From RGIG7300 sp045133915 (GTDB taxonomy: Bacteria > Bacillota > Clostridia > Oscillospirales > CAG-272): DNA of 12,572 bases. This document shows, piece after piece, positions 4,543-11,617 of the stretch. Position numbers and translations under genes: made by a program. The stretch is taken from NCBI GenBank assembly GCA_045133915.1, contig JBGUUX010000083.1, positions 1-12,572 on the forward strand. Direction: 5' to 3'. Numbering within the stretch: position 1 is the stretch's first letter; the number at the start of each line of letters is the position of its first letter. The notes under the pieces are model-generated. The model searched no databases. It was given only the letters and a program-made list of their open reading frames with translations, and was not told the origin of the DNA.

Positions 4543-5607
4543 TTATAATTCACGGTCTGCAAAATCCTTGATAAACGCCGCAGTTTCCTTGTCCTTAACA
4601 AGCGGGAGCATACGGCCGATATAAGCCTTGAGTGCTGCCTTGTTTACGGGCTTGGGCGTAGGCGCAAGGTTTGATAAGAAATTATCGTGACATATAGCCT
4701 TGACCTTATCGTGGCTGAGACCTATACCTTTGATCTTAAAATCCCAATACTCAAACTCATCCTCGGTGGATAAGAAGCGGGTAATAGCATCAAACATATC
4801 TCCGGGTTTGCCCTGAAAAGCGTCTGAGGTCATATCGGTACCGAAGATTATGCGGTTGCTGTAATCGTTAAAGAACTCCTTTGCCTCATCATAATGACGG
4901 GTAAAGTTATCATACATCTCACGGCCGGGGGTGATATCCAGCTTAAGGTTAGGATGCTTGTCAAGAAGCTTTCGAGCCTCACCGATATAGTCGGAAAGGA
5001 AGAAGAAATGAGGGAAGGTAAAGCGTATCTTAGGATACTTTTCAAGTGTGTTCTTTACCTCGTGATAGATCTCTTCCTTAGAAAGGAAGGTACCGTCACC
5101 GTAGAACCAGCCCTCCTTGTGAGAAAACTCGGGCGCCAGATCAAAATCCCAGAAAGTCTCGGGATCGGCTACGTGGGAGATAACCGCAATATCATTGTCC
5201 TCTATGTACTTATAGAAAGAGTCAAGCATGGGATCATCGGTAGCAAGACCGGTAAGCTTACGTGTTGTGGGCTTGTTTTCAAGCATCTTGATGCCGTCAA
5301 AGCCTATCTCCATAAGCTCCTTTACCTGCGCGGCAAAGTCATAATCCCCTGTGGGAGCCTCACGTACGGGAAACTCAGGATAAACCAGTCCGCCTAAAGC
5401 GTAGATATCGGGATCTATAAGCTTCATTATGGCGGCAAGAATGTTCTGTGTACCGTCGTTTTCCATACCCTTGTTAAGGTTACAGAGACAGGCTACGCAA
5501 ATATTCTTGAAGCCGTATTCCTTTTTATAATTAAGAAAATACTCTACGCATTTATCTGTATAAACGTGAACGTGTCCGTCTATCATAGGGCTTTTGTACT
5601 GTTCCAT
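4543..5607 (-). CDS. Amidohydrolase-2 family metal-dependent hydrolase/decarboxylase
   Basis: 354 residues, a TIM-barrel enzyme of the amidohydrolase superfamily (amidohydrolase_2 type). Visible metal-site residues: H12 and H14 in DGHVHVY at the end of the first strand, H145 in SHVAD, H200 in TFPHFFF, and D258 in IFGTDM, the usual strand-8 aspartate. K107 in DGIKMLE could be a structural or ligand lysine, as in related enzymes. Members of this family decarboxylate aromatic acids or hydrolyse lactones and related small molecules; the substrate here cannot be read from sequence. No signal peptide, so cytoplasmic. Start: ATG with a strong AGGTGAT site and a well-placed promoter. It appears monocistronic, with no catabolic partner genes nearby, so it gets no help from context. 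The family assignment is good; the specific activity is unknown. Confidence 0.85.
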   Translation of the reverse strand: MEQYKSPMIDGHVHVYTDKCVEYFLNYKKEYGFKNICVACLCNLNKGMENDGTQNILAAIMKLIDPDIYALGGLVYPEFPVREAPTGDYDFAAQVKELMEIGFDGIKMLENKPTTRKLTGLATDDPMLDSFYKYIEDNDIAVISHVADPETFWDFDLAPEFSHKEGWFYGDGTFLSKEEIYHEVKNTLEKYPKIRFTFPHFFFLSDYIGEARKLLDKHPNLKLDITPGREMYDNFTRHYDEAKEFFNDYSNRIIFGTDMTSDAFQGKPGDMFDAITRFLSTEDEFEYWDFKIKGIGLSHDKVKAICHDNFLSNLAPTPKPVNKAALKAYIGRMLPLVKDKETAAFIKDFADREL

Positions 5608-5634
5608 AATATCACCTCATAAGTTGATAGATAT

Positions 5635-5663
5635 ATTATACTATATTACACCCGATTTTGCAA
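5635..5663 (-). promoter_or_regulatory. Promoter of the amidohydrolase gene
   Basis: On the minus strand TTGCAA (5663-5658), a 17-nt spacer and a perfect TATAAT (5640-5635). The predicted start is about 20 nt before the ATG, leaving room for the AGGTGAT ribosome site. Confidence 0.75.
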
Positions 5664-5758
5664 GGTGAAAGCTATAAAATAGACTAGCGGAATACTTAAT
5701 TTAAATTGACGATACAAACTGTACATACACACGTCCGCTTTATATTATTTTGTATTAA

Positions 5759-5783
5759 AAAAAGCACCCGTCGGGTGCTTTTT
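5759..5783 (-). terminator. Terminator of the AbrB-like gene
   Basis: AAAAAGCACCC (5759-5769) pairs with GGGTGCTTTTT (5773-5783), loop GTC. On the minus strand the stem runs straight into a seven-base T-run. It begins three bases after the stop codon, so the small gene is its own transcription unit. Confidence 0.92.
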
Positions 5784-5785
5784 AT

Positions 5786-5941
5786 TTACTTCTTTTCTGT
5801 ATCGGTTTTCACGGGGCGCATAACTACGGCACCGTCGATCATCTCAACAGATACCTTAGTCTTTACCTCAATACCAAGCATATCTCTGATAACGCTGGGT
5901 ATAACTACTCTTCCTAACTCGTCTACAGTTCTTAATACCAT
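5786..5941 (-). CDS. Small AbrB/SpoVT-type DNA-binding protein
   Basis: 51 residues, too short for many gene callers. The sequence MVLRTVDELGRVVIPSVIRDM followed by LGIEVKTKVSVEMIDGAVVMRP fits the swapped-hairpin AbrB DNA-binding domain, like the N-terminal half of AbrB, Abh and SpoVT (R-x-[VI]-D-x-L-G-R-[VI]-[VI]-[PS] core). In B. subtilis such proteins are transition-state or sporulation regulators that bind AT-rich DNA as dimers or tetramers. Here there is no C-terminal GAF or multimerisation domain; after the beta hairpin only KTDTEKK remains. Start: ATG with AAAGGAAA nine bases upstream. It has a perfect consensus promoter, an inverted repeat at the predicted start site that suggests autoregulation, and its own terminator. 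A MazE-type antitoxin is an alternative, but no toxin gene is adjacent. Confidence 0.87.
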   Translation of the reverse strand: MVLRTVDELGRVVIPSVIRDMLGIEVKTKVSVEMIDGAVVMRPVKTDTEKK

Positions 5942-5960
5942 AATACATTTTCCTTTCAGG

Positions 5961-5979
5961 TTGGTTACATTACAACCAA
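5961..5979 (-). promoter_or_regulatory. Candidate operator at the AbrB-like gene start site
   Basis: TTGGTT (5961-5966) and AACCAA (5974-5979) are exact reverse complements around ACATTAC. The site abuts the -10 element and covers the predicted transcription start, which is where an autorepressor would bind. That the AbrB-like protein binds here is inference. Confidence 0.5.
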
Positions 5980-6008
5980 ATTATACCAATTATTTACATA
6001 TTTGTCAA
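5980..6008 (-). promoter_or_regulatory. Perfect consensus promoter of the AbrB-like gene
   Basis: On the minus strand TTGACA (6008-6003), a 17-nt spacer and TATAAT (5985-5980) match sigma-A consensus at twelve of twelve positions. Such strength for a regulator gene suggests it is held down by repression or is needed in large amounts. Confidence 0.9.
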
Positions 6009-6025
6009 TAGTTATTTGGAATTTT

Positions 6026-6042
6026 AATGGAAATTTTCCATT
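6026..6042. repeat. 8-1-8 palindrome upstream of the AbrB-like promoter
   Basis: AATGGAAA (6026-6033) and TTTCCATT (6035-6042) are exact reverse complements around one T. It lies 17 bp upstream of the -35 of the AbrB-like gene, where an activator or co-operating repressor could bind. Confidence 0.55.
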
Positions 6043-6051
6043 TATTGGTCG

Positions 6052-6067
6052 AAACCGACTGCGGTTT
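6052..6067. repeat. 6-4-6 palindrome between ftsZ terminator and AbrB-like promoter
   Basis: AAACCG (6052-6057) and CGGTTT (6062-6067) flank ACTG. Together with the palindrome at 6026-6042 it makes a small cluster of dyads in the 170-bp gap between ftsZ and the AbrB-like gene. No U-tract follows on either strand, so it is not a terminator. Confidence 0.45.
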
Positions 6068-6141
6068 ATCATATACTGTCGCTTTAGGTTGTTTTGTACC
6101 TGAAAAAGAAGAAAAATTGTTGTATCTACGTTAAAGAAAAC

Positions 6142-6172
6142 AAAAAAAGAGCTTGCCGAAGCAAGCTCTTTT
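6142..6172 (-). terminator. Terminator of ftsZ
   Basis: AAAAGAGCTTGC (6145-6156) pairs with GCAAGCTCTTTT (6161-6172) around CGAA. On the minus strand the stem is followed by TTT and then GTTTTC. It begins four bases after the ftsZ stop codon, ending the unit that starts at the ftsZ promoter or reads through from the dcw operon. Confidence 0.92.
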
Positions 6173-6176
6173 GAAC

Positions 6177-7292
6177 TTAGAATGTAAAGTTGGGGAAGCT
6201 CTGTGCAGGAGCTGCAGGAGCCTTCTTGTTGTTATTGTTGTTTACGATATTCATGATATCGGAGAACTCGTCCTCGGGCATACCGGGAGCTGCATCTGCA
6301 GGCTTGGTATCTGCTGCCTTTTCGGTCTTAGGCTCGTCGTCCTCGCCACAGCCTGTAGCGATAACGGTGATGAGCATCTTATCCTCGAGGTTGTTATCGA
6401 TCATAGCACCCCAGATAACGGTTGCGTCAGGATGTGCCTCGTTTGTAATGATGGTAGAAGCTGCATCCATCTCTTCAAGACCGATGTCGGGACCTGCAGT
6501 GATGTTGATGATAAGACCCTTAGCGCCGGAGATAGAGGTCTCAAGAAGAGGACTGGAGATAGCAAGTCTAGCTGCTTCCTCTGCCTTGTCTCTGCCTTCA
6601 GCTGCGCCAACACCCATGTGCGCAACGCCTGCGTTCTTCATAACGGTTGTAACGTCAGCAAAGTCAAGGTTGATAACACCAAGACCGTTGATAAGGTCGG
6701 TGATGGACTGTACACCCTTGCGGAGTACGTTATCTGCCTCAGCGAATGCGTTGAGAAGTGTGATCTTTGTCTCAGAGATCTGCTTAAGTCTCTCGTTGGG
6801 GATAACGAGCAGAGAGTCTACGCAGGAAGAAAGTGCCTCGATACCCTGTTCAGCAAGCTTCATTCTCTTAGCGCCCTCGAAAGCGAAGGGCTTGGTAGCG
6901 ATACCAACTGTGAGGATACCCATATCACGAGCGAGCTTAGCTACAACGGGAGCTGCACCGGTACCGGTACCGCCACCCATACCTGTGGTGATGAATACCA
7001 TATCAGCGCCGCGAAGCATGTTTGCGATCTCTTCCTTAGACTCCTCAGCAGCCTTCTGACCGATCTCGGGGTTAGCGCCTGCGCCACGACCCTTGGTGAG
7101 CTTGTCACCGATAGAGATCTTGTTTTCTGCATTAGAGAAAGCAAGAGCCTGTCTGTCTGTATTGATACAAATAAATTCTACGCCCTTAACATTTTCCTTG
7201 ATCATACGGTTAACTGCGTTGTTACCGCCGCCACCGACACCAACTACCTTAATAACTACACCGCTATCGTAGTTCTCGAACTCAAATGCCAT
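6177..7292 (-). CDS. ftsZ: Cell division protein FtsZ
   Basis: 371 residues; the tubulin-like GTPase that assembles the Z ring at mid-cell and recruits the divisome. N-terminal GTP-binding domain with GGGG at 20-23, the tubulin signature GGGTGTG at 106-112, and the T7 synergy loop NLDFADV at 208-214, which completes the GTPase site of the next subunit. The C-terminal domain ends near residue 317. A short linker rich in D, E, K, A and P and a run of five asparagines (351-355) follow. The final residues are SFPNFTF: a P-x-F core is present, but the usual (I/V)PxFLR(K/R) peptide and basic tail for FtsA/SepF/ZipA binding are not seen. Start: ATG with AGGAGG eight bases upstream. It is separated from ftsQ by 135 bp with its own promoter, and no ftsA precedes it. 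Confidence 0.98.
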   Translation of the reverse strand: MAFEFENYDSGVVIKVVGVGGGGNNAVNRMIKENVKGVEFICINTDRQALAFSNAENKISIGDKLTKGRGAGANPEIGQKAAEESKEEIANMLRGADMVFITTGMGGGTGTGAAPVVAKLARDMGILTVGIATKPFAFEGAKRMKLAEQGIEALSSCVDSLLVIPNERLKQISETKITLLNAFAEADNVLRKGVQSITDLINGLGVINLDFADVTTVMKNAGVAHMGVGAAEGRDKAEEAARLAISSPLLETSISGAKGLIINITAGPDIGLEEMDAASTIITNEAHPDATVIWGAMIDNNLEDKMLITVIATGCGEDDEPKTEKAADTKPADAAPGMPEDEFSDIMNIVNNNNNKKAPAAPAQSFPNFTF

Positions 7293-7362
7293 TTTTATAT
7301 CCTCCTAATATTTTAAACAAGTTAAATTTCTACCTATTTATAATTGTATAACATATATAGTT

Positions 7363-7391
7363 ATGATAATACTTTTTTCGTATTATTGCAA
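7363..7391 (-). promoter_or_regulatory. Candidate ftsZ promoter with internal dyad
   Basis: On the minus strand TTGCAA (7391-7386), a 17-nt spacer and TATCAT (7368-7363), five of six for the -10. A 7-7-7 inverted repeat (ATAATAC at 7366-7372, GTATTAT at 7380-7386) spans the spacer, a position where a bound protein would block polymerase. The leader would be about 65 nt. The whole ftsQ-ftsZ gap is very AT-rich and I see no ftsQ terminator in it. Confidence 0.55.
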
Positions 7392-7427
7392 TACTTTTCA
7401 ACAAAATTTATTTTATTTTAACATTTT

Positions 7428-8270
7428 TTAATCATATATCTCGTCGTTGTTTAAAAGCACGTAAGCAGCCTCTACATCCTTGAGATCTATGGTTCCTTTC
7501 GCCTCACCCAGATCCTTGACTATCTCGTTCATAAATCTGAGTTTAAGCTCGATATCATCGCTGTTACCTATGTTTGCCTTCAGGCGGCTGTCATAGGTAA
7601 TATGAACGTTAAAGCGGTCGGAAAAGTCTATGGAGCTTACTCCGGCAAAGACCTCTGCCGCCTCAAGTATAGAGAGCAGTTCCTTTGCATGATCCGAATA
7701 AGAGCTGTTAACAAATTCAAGCTCGCTTCCTACAACGGCACGGCTTATTTCTCCGCCTGTCAGCTTTTTGATCTCGGGATGTGTTGTCAGCAGTTCTTCC
7801 TTTGAGTCAAAGCGCTGCATCACACGAAGCTCCCTTGACAAAACAAAGCACTCCCCTGCTACCTCTGTATAGTAGTTGGGATCATCGCACTTAAGGGTAA
7901 GTGTCACCGAGTTTGGGATCTCCCTTGACACGTTGACCGTACGTACGTACGGGAACTTTGACAGTATAGCAGTTACTACAGATCTGTCATCTATAAGATA
8001 GATGTTCATATCCTTCTCAATGCCCGAGGCTGATATGATCTCGCTGTCGCTGTAGTAGCTGTTGCCCTTAACGGTGATAGCATGGACACGGAAAAATATT
8101 GCCACGATACCGATAAGGAATATCGCAAGAAGAACGATTATAAGTACCGTATACAACGCCCTCTGTCGGAGAAGTCTGGTACTGTTTTTTCGTTTAAGGC
8201 GTTCAAAGCCGACGTTTTTTTTCTTTTCGGCAACGGCTTTTTTGACCTTTTCCTTCTTTTTACCAAACAT
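7428..8270 (-). CDS. ftsQ: Cell division protein FtsQ/DivIB
   Basis: 280 residues; a bitopic membrane protein that works with FtsL and DivIC/FtsB to activate septal peptidoglycan synthesis. The first 38 residues are very basic and cytoplasmic. One membrane helix follows at about 39-60 (LYTVLIIVLLAIFLIGIVAIFF), then the FtsQ-type POTRA domain at about 61-129 (VKGNSYYS, YLIDD, FPYVRTVNVSREIPNSV). The beta domain follows to the end. The order and the POTRA motif are typical of DivIB/FtsQ. Its ATG directly follows the murG stop (TAAATG), so translation is probably coupled; the nearest AAGGA is 13 bases upstream, further than ideal. It is the last gene of the tight murF-ftsQ run. In many relatives murC and murB lie between murG and ftsQ; they are absent here. 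Confidence 0.93.
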   Translation of the reverse strand: MFGKKKEKVKKAVAEKKKNVGFERLKRKNSTRLLRQRALYTVLIIVLLAIFLIGIVAIFFRVHAITVKGNSYYSDSEIISASGIEKDMNIYLIDDRSVVTAILSKFPYVRTVNVSREIPNSVTLTLKCDDPNYYTEVAGECFVLSRELRVMQRFDSKEELLTTHPEIKKLTGGEISRAVVGSELEFVNSSYSDHAKELLSILEAAEVFAGVSSIDFSDRFNVHITYDSRLKANIGNSDDIELKLRFMNEIVKDLGEAKGTIDLKDVEAAYVLLNNDEIYD

Positions 8271-9380
8271 TTATTTTACTGTTTCCTTTATATATTCGTA
8301 GATGCGGTCTGCAGCATCGTTTACCGCAAATCTCTCTACATTCTTTTCCATTGTTGCTCTCTTTTCGCTGTCAGAGATAAGGCTCTCAACAGCCTTGGCA
8401 AGGGCAGAATCACAAAGATCCTTTTCCTCTATGAGAATACAAGCATCAGCCTTACGCAGCACGTCTGCGTTCTTAAACTGATGATTGTTTGTAACGTTGG
8501 GCGAGGGGATAAGCACACTTGCGCGTCCAAGCACTGCTATCTCGGAAAGTGTCATAGCACCTGCGCGGTTGATAACCACGTCTGCAGCTGCCATCTTCTC
8601 GGGCATGTCGTAGATATACTCAAGAAGCTGAAGGTTAGGATAAGCCTCAAGTCCCGCCTCGGCAAACATTTTCTTTGTTTCCTCATACTCAATAGCACCT
8701 GTGCCGTGGATATGAAGTATCTCGGGATTTTTGGAGGTATAGGTCTTCATCATATCGATGACCTCTTGGTTGATACGCTCCGCACCCATACTGCCGCCAA
8801 GAGACAGAACCATATATCTGTACTTACCGGTAATACCCTGATGCTCTCTTGCAACCTCGCGGTTGATGGTGGAAAAGTCACCTCTTAAGGGATTACCCAC
8901 TCTTACCGCTTTTTCGGGGTACTTAAGTTGAGGAATAGTCTCTTCAAAGTTAACAAAAACCTTAGTTGCCTTTTTCTCAAGCATCTTTATTGCAAAACCG
9001 GGGGTGGCGTTTGACTCGTGAAGAACGGTGGGTATCTTAAGGTTAGATGCCGCCGCTACCACAGGCCAGCAAGCGTATCCGCCTGTGCCTATAACCACGT
9101 CGGGCTTAAATTTTTTTATTATCTTTTTACAGTCAGAAAATGACTTTGCCGCAAGAAATGCAGTTTTGATGTTGTCGGGAGATAAACTGCGGCGTATGCC
9201 CTGTATCTTAATATGGTGAAGTTTGTAGCCCGCATGGGGTACAAGCTTGTTTTCTATACCTCTTTTTGTTCCCACAAACTCGATAACAGCGTCGGGACAG
9301 TTCTTCTTTATAATATTTGCTATGGCTATTGCAGGATTGACGTGTCCGCCTGTTCCGCCGCCGCTCATTAAAACTCTCAT
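8271..9380 (-). CDS. murG: UDP-GlcNAc:lipid I N-acetylglucosaminyltransferase MurG
   Basis: 369 residues. A GT28-family, GT-B fold glycosyltransferase at the inner face of the membrane that adds GlcNAc from UDP-GlcNAc to lipid I, giving lipid II. N-domain glycine loops: GGGTGGH (7-13) and GTGGY (98-102); HESNATPG at 121-128 is the conserved acceptor-side segment. C-domain glycine loop GGSMGA (195-200) and the donor-binding stretch RAGAMTLSE (272-280) followed by PSPNVTNNHQ, which holds the residues that contact UDP-GlcNAc. Length is normal for MurG. Start: ATG with AGTAGGT overlapping the ftsW stop, seven bases after that stop. It is in one operon with ftsW and ftsQ. Confidence 0.97.
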   Translation of the reverse strand: MRVLMSGGGTGGHVNPAIAIANIIKKNCPDAVIEFVGTKRGIENKLVPHAGYKLHHIKIQGIRRSLSPDNIKTAFLAAKSFSDCKKIIKKFKPDVVIGTGGYACWPVVAAASNLKIPTVLHESNATPGFAIKMLEKKATKVFVNFEETIPQLKYPEKAVRVGNPLRGDFSTINREVAREHQGITGKYRYMVLSLGGSMGAERINQEVIDMMKTYTSKNPEILHIHGTGAIEYEETKKMFAEAGLEAYPNLQLLEYIYDMPEKMAAADVVINRAGAMTLSEIAVLGRASVLIPSPNVTNNHQFKNADVLRKADACILIEEKDLCDSALAKAVESLISDSEKRATMEKNVERFAVNDAADRIYEYIKETVK

Positions 9381-9387
9381 ATATTAC

Positions 9388-10590
9388 CTACTGCTTGTTC
9401 TGATATGAATATCTTGATATGCTGAGCACTATACCCATCTCTACAAGGAGAAGCCAAAGTGCCGTACCGCCGTAGCTGAAGAAAGGAAGTGTAATACCGG
9501 TGTTGGGGATAACCGCGGTTACAACTCCGATATTGAGTATTGCCTGTATACCTACCTTACCTATGATACCGATAACCGCAAGGGAGGTAAAGGTGTCGGG
9601 AGCCTTCATTGCTATGATAAAGCCTCTCCAAACAAGAAGCACGAACAAAGCTATTACCGCCAATGCTCCGACAAAGCCAAGCTCCTCGCAGACTATAGAA
9701 AAGATAAAGTCGTTCTGAGGCTCGGGAACGTAGTTGTACTTCTGATAGCTGTTTCCAAGACCTACGCCTAAAAGTCCGCCCGAACCTATGGCGTTAAGAC
9801 CCTGCAGGGTCTGATAGATGTCACCCAGGGTGGAATATTTTTCGGGATGGAGCCAGGTATCTATACGCTGCTTTGCGTAGTCGGTAAGCATGATGGCGAT
9901 AAGCACCACCGTGCCGCCTGCACCGCCTGCGGCAAAGAGCCAGAACTTTCTTGCACCGCCTGCAAAAATAACTATTGTTCCGATAAGGAAAAGGATGATA
10001 ACGCCGGAGAAGTGCTTTTCCAAAGCTACAAGGAAGCAGACAAAGCCTACTATAAGATAGGGGAAAAGGTCTCCCCAAAGGGACGAGGTCTTAAAGTCTC
10101 TGTAGTTTGTTATTTTATCCTGATATGTAGCAAAATAATGCGCCAGCATGAGCACGAGAGCCGTCTTCATAGGCTCGGAGGGCTGGAAACGTCCAACTAC
10201 GGGAAGCTCTATCCATCTTACCGCTTCACCCTCTGCAATACCGAGAATAGGAACGAAGGCAAGAAGCACACACATTATGATAAACACGGGTGTGGTCAAA
10301 CGACGCATCCAACGGTAATCTATACGGGAGACACCAAGCATAATGATGAATCCCGAAATAAGGAACACGCTCTGTCTCTTTATGTAGAAATAGCTGTCTC
10401 CCTTGTCCTGATATGCTGCCGCAAAGCTGGAAGAGAAAACCATGATCGTGCCGAAGCAGAGGAGCAGGATTATTATAATAAGCAGGGGTCTGTCTATTCC
10501 GCTCTTGAGACGTACGATATCGGGGAGCTTCTTTTTTGTTCCGCCCTTAGGTATGCGGGACGGCTTTTTGACTTTTGCTGTGTTATTCAA
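9388..10590 (-). CDS. ftsW: SEDS-family septal glycan polymerase FtsW (or SpoVE)
   Basis: 400 residues, about ten membrane helices. SEDS proteins polymerise lipid II into glycan strands together with a class B PBP. Diagnostic segments: GEAVRWIELP to FQPSEPMK (121-142), TLQGLNAIGSGGLLGVGLG (261-279) and PEPQNDFIFSIVCEELG (289-305). In the last, D294 aligns with the catalytically required aspartate of FtsW/RodA. PNTGITLPFFSYGG (362-375) is also present. A basic cytoplasmic tail of about 33 residues precedes helix 1. The mraY-ftsW-murG position favours FtsW or its sporulation paralogue SpoVE over RodA; sequence alone does not separate the two. The start is TTG at 10590-10588 with a strong AAAGGAGG eight bases upstream; no ATG fits. 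Confidence 0.93.
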   Translation of the reverse strand: MNNTAKVKKPSRIPKGGTKKKLPDIVRLKSGIDRPLLIIIILLLCFGTIMVFSSSFAAAYQDKGDSYFYIKRQSVFLISGFIIMLGVSRIDYRWMRRLTTPVFIIMCVLLAFVPILGIAEGEAVRWIELPVVGRFQPSEPMKTALVLMLAHYFATYQDKITNYRDFKTSSLWGDLFPYLIVGFVCFLVALEKHFSGVIILFLIGTIVIFAGGARKFWLFAAGGAGGTVVLIAIMLTDYAKQRIDTWLHPEKYSTLGDIYQTLQGLNAIGSGGLLGVGLGNSYQKYNYVPEPQNDFIFSIVCEELGFVGALAVIALFVLLVWRGFIIAMKAPDTFTSLAVIGIIGKVGIQAILNIGVVTAVIPNTGITLPFFSYGGTALWLLLVEMGIVLSISRYSYQNKQ

Positions 10591-10598
10591 CTGTCCCG

Positions 10599-10606
10599 CC
10601 TCCTTT
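10599..10606 (-). promoter_or_regulatory. Ribosome binding site that fixes the TTG start of ftsW
   Basis: AAAGGAGG on the minus strand, with eight bases to the TTG at 10590. No in-frame ATG or GTG lies close by, so this near-perfect site decides the start. Confidence 0.75.
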
Positions 10607-10614
10607 GAAATAAA

Positions 10615-11613
10615 TTACTTTGCTAAACCGAAATATGCTATAGCTGATATAACTAAGGTAATTACAGAGAAGATAGCAACTACCTTGATCTCGCTCCATC
10701 CGCACTTTTCAAAGTGGTGGTGGATAGGAGCCATCTTAAACACACGCTTATGTGTAAGCTTGAAGCAACCGACCTGAATGATTACGGACGCCGCCTCGAT
10801 AACGTAGATAAGACCTACGAGAAGAATTATAAGGGGATTGTTGATAAGGAACGCAAGTCCCACAACGAGACCGCCGAGGAAAAGTGAGCCTGTGTCACCC
10901 ATAAATACTCTTGCGGGATAGAAGTTGTAAACAAGGAATCCCACACAACCGCCTATTACCATAGCGGAGATAAGCGCTGCGGGAAGTGCCGCTGCCAAAA
11001 ATGCAGCTACTGCAAAGAACGCGCCTACAACTGCGGTCACGGATGCTGCCAAGCCGTCGATACCGTCGGTAAGATTTACTGCGTTTACCACACCTACTAT
11101 AAGAAGTGTTGCTATTACATAATAGAAGAATCCGAGATCTACCTCTGCATTGAAGTAGGGGAAATACATGACGGTGGTAAGTCCGCCCCATATCTTCATT
11201 GCCACAAGGTATACGATGGCAATAAAGACCTGTAACAAAGCCTTCTGCTTTGCGGTAAAGCCTTCGTTTTCCTTCTTGGTTATCTTAAGACTGTCATCCC
11301 AGATACCGATAAGAGCATAGCAGAGAGCCATACCGTATGTAATAAAGAACTTAGCCGCCCAAGCGTGGTTATCTGTGATAACGGCTGCTACGCCTACCGT
11401 AAGAATAACAAAGGACATTGCTACAAGGAAGGAAAGACCGCCCATGGTGGGTGTTCCCTCTTTGGACTTATGCCAACGGGGACCGATGTCAAGTATGGTC
11501 TGACCCATCTTAAGACTGCGAAGCTTGGGGATGAGCCATTTAAGTATAAGAACTGTCAGCGCAAAGGTTGCTACCATTGCAATAACAAAATATATTACGT
11601 GTCTTGTTTCCAC
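10615..11613 (-). CDS. mraY: Phospho-MurNAc-pentapeptide transferase MraY
   Basis: 332 residues, about ten membrane helices. It transfers phospho-MurNAc-pentapeptide from UDP to undecaprenyl phosphate, making lipid I, the first membrane step of peptidoglycan synthesis. Family motifs are intact: GTPTMGG (53-59), the paired aspartates D106-D107 in GIWDDS, NLTDGIDG (180-187), MGDTGS (238-243, containing the metal-binding aspartate) and the triple histidine APIHHHFE (296-302). The length is normal. The start is GTG at 11613, nine bases after GGAGG, which itself lies at the end of murF; the genes are four bases apart, so translation is likely coupled. Directly downstream is ftsW, without the murD that usually lies between them. 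Confidence 0.97.
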   Translation of the reverse strand: METRHVIYFVIAMVATFALTVLILKWLIPKLRSLKMGQTILDIGPRWHKSKEGTPTMGGLSFLVAMSFVILTVGVAAVITDNHAWAAKFFITYGMALCYALIGIWDDSLKITKKENEGFTAKQKALLQVFIAIVYLVAMKIWGGLTTVMYFPYFNAEVDLGFFYYVIATLLIVGVVNAVNLTDGIDGLAASVTAVVGAFFAVAAFLAAALPAALISAMVIGGCVGFLVYNFYPARVFMGDTGSLFLGGLVVGLAFLINNPLIILLVGLIYVIEAASVIIQVGCFKLTHKRVFKMAPIHHHFEKCGWSEIKVVAIFSVITLVISAIAYFGLAK

Positions 11614-11617
11614 TTTC

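Noticed and set aside
6153..7316. Long + strand open frames opposite ftsZ (387 and 289 codons)
   Set aside because: They lie wholly antisense to a clear FtsZ, have cysteine/serine-rich compositions typical of reverse-frame translation, and show no ribosome site or recognisable domain.
7293..7427. Small RNA or riboswitch in the ftsQ-ftsZ gap
   Set aside because: The stretch is very AT-rich, with only a short dyad explained by promoter position; no stable multi-helix fold or known riboswitch core was seen.
8082..8888. + strand open frame of 268 codons opposite ftsQ and murG
   Set aside because: It crosses two well-supported genes on the other strand and looks like low-complexity shadow translation.
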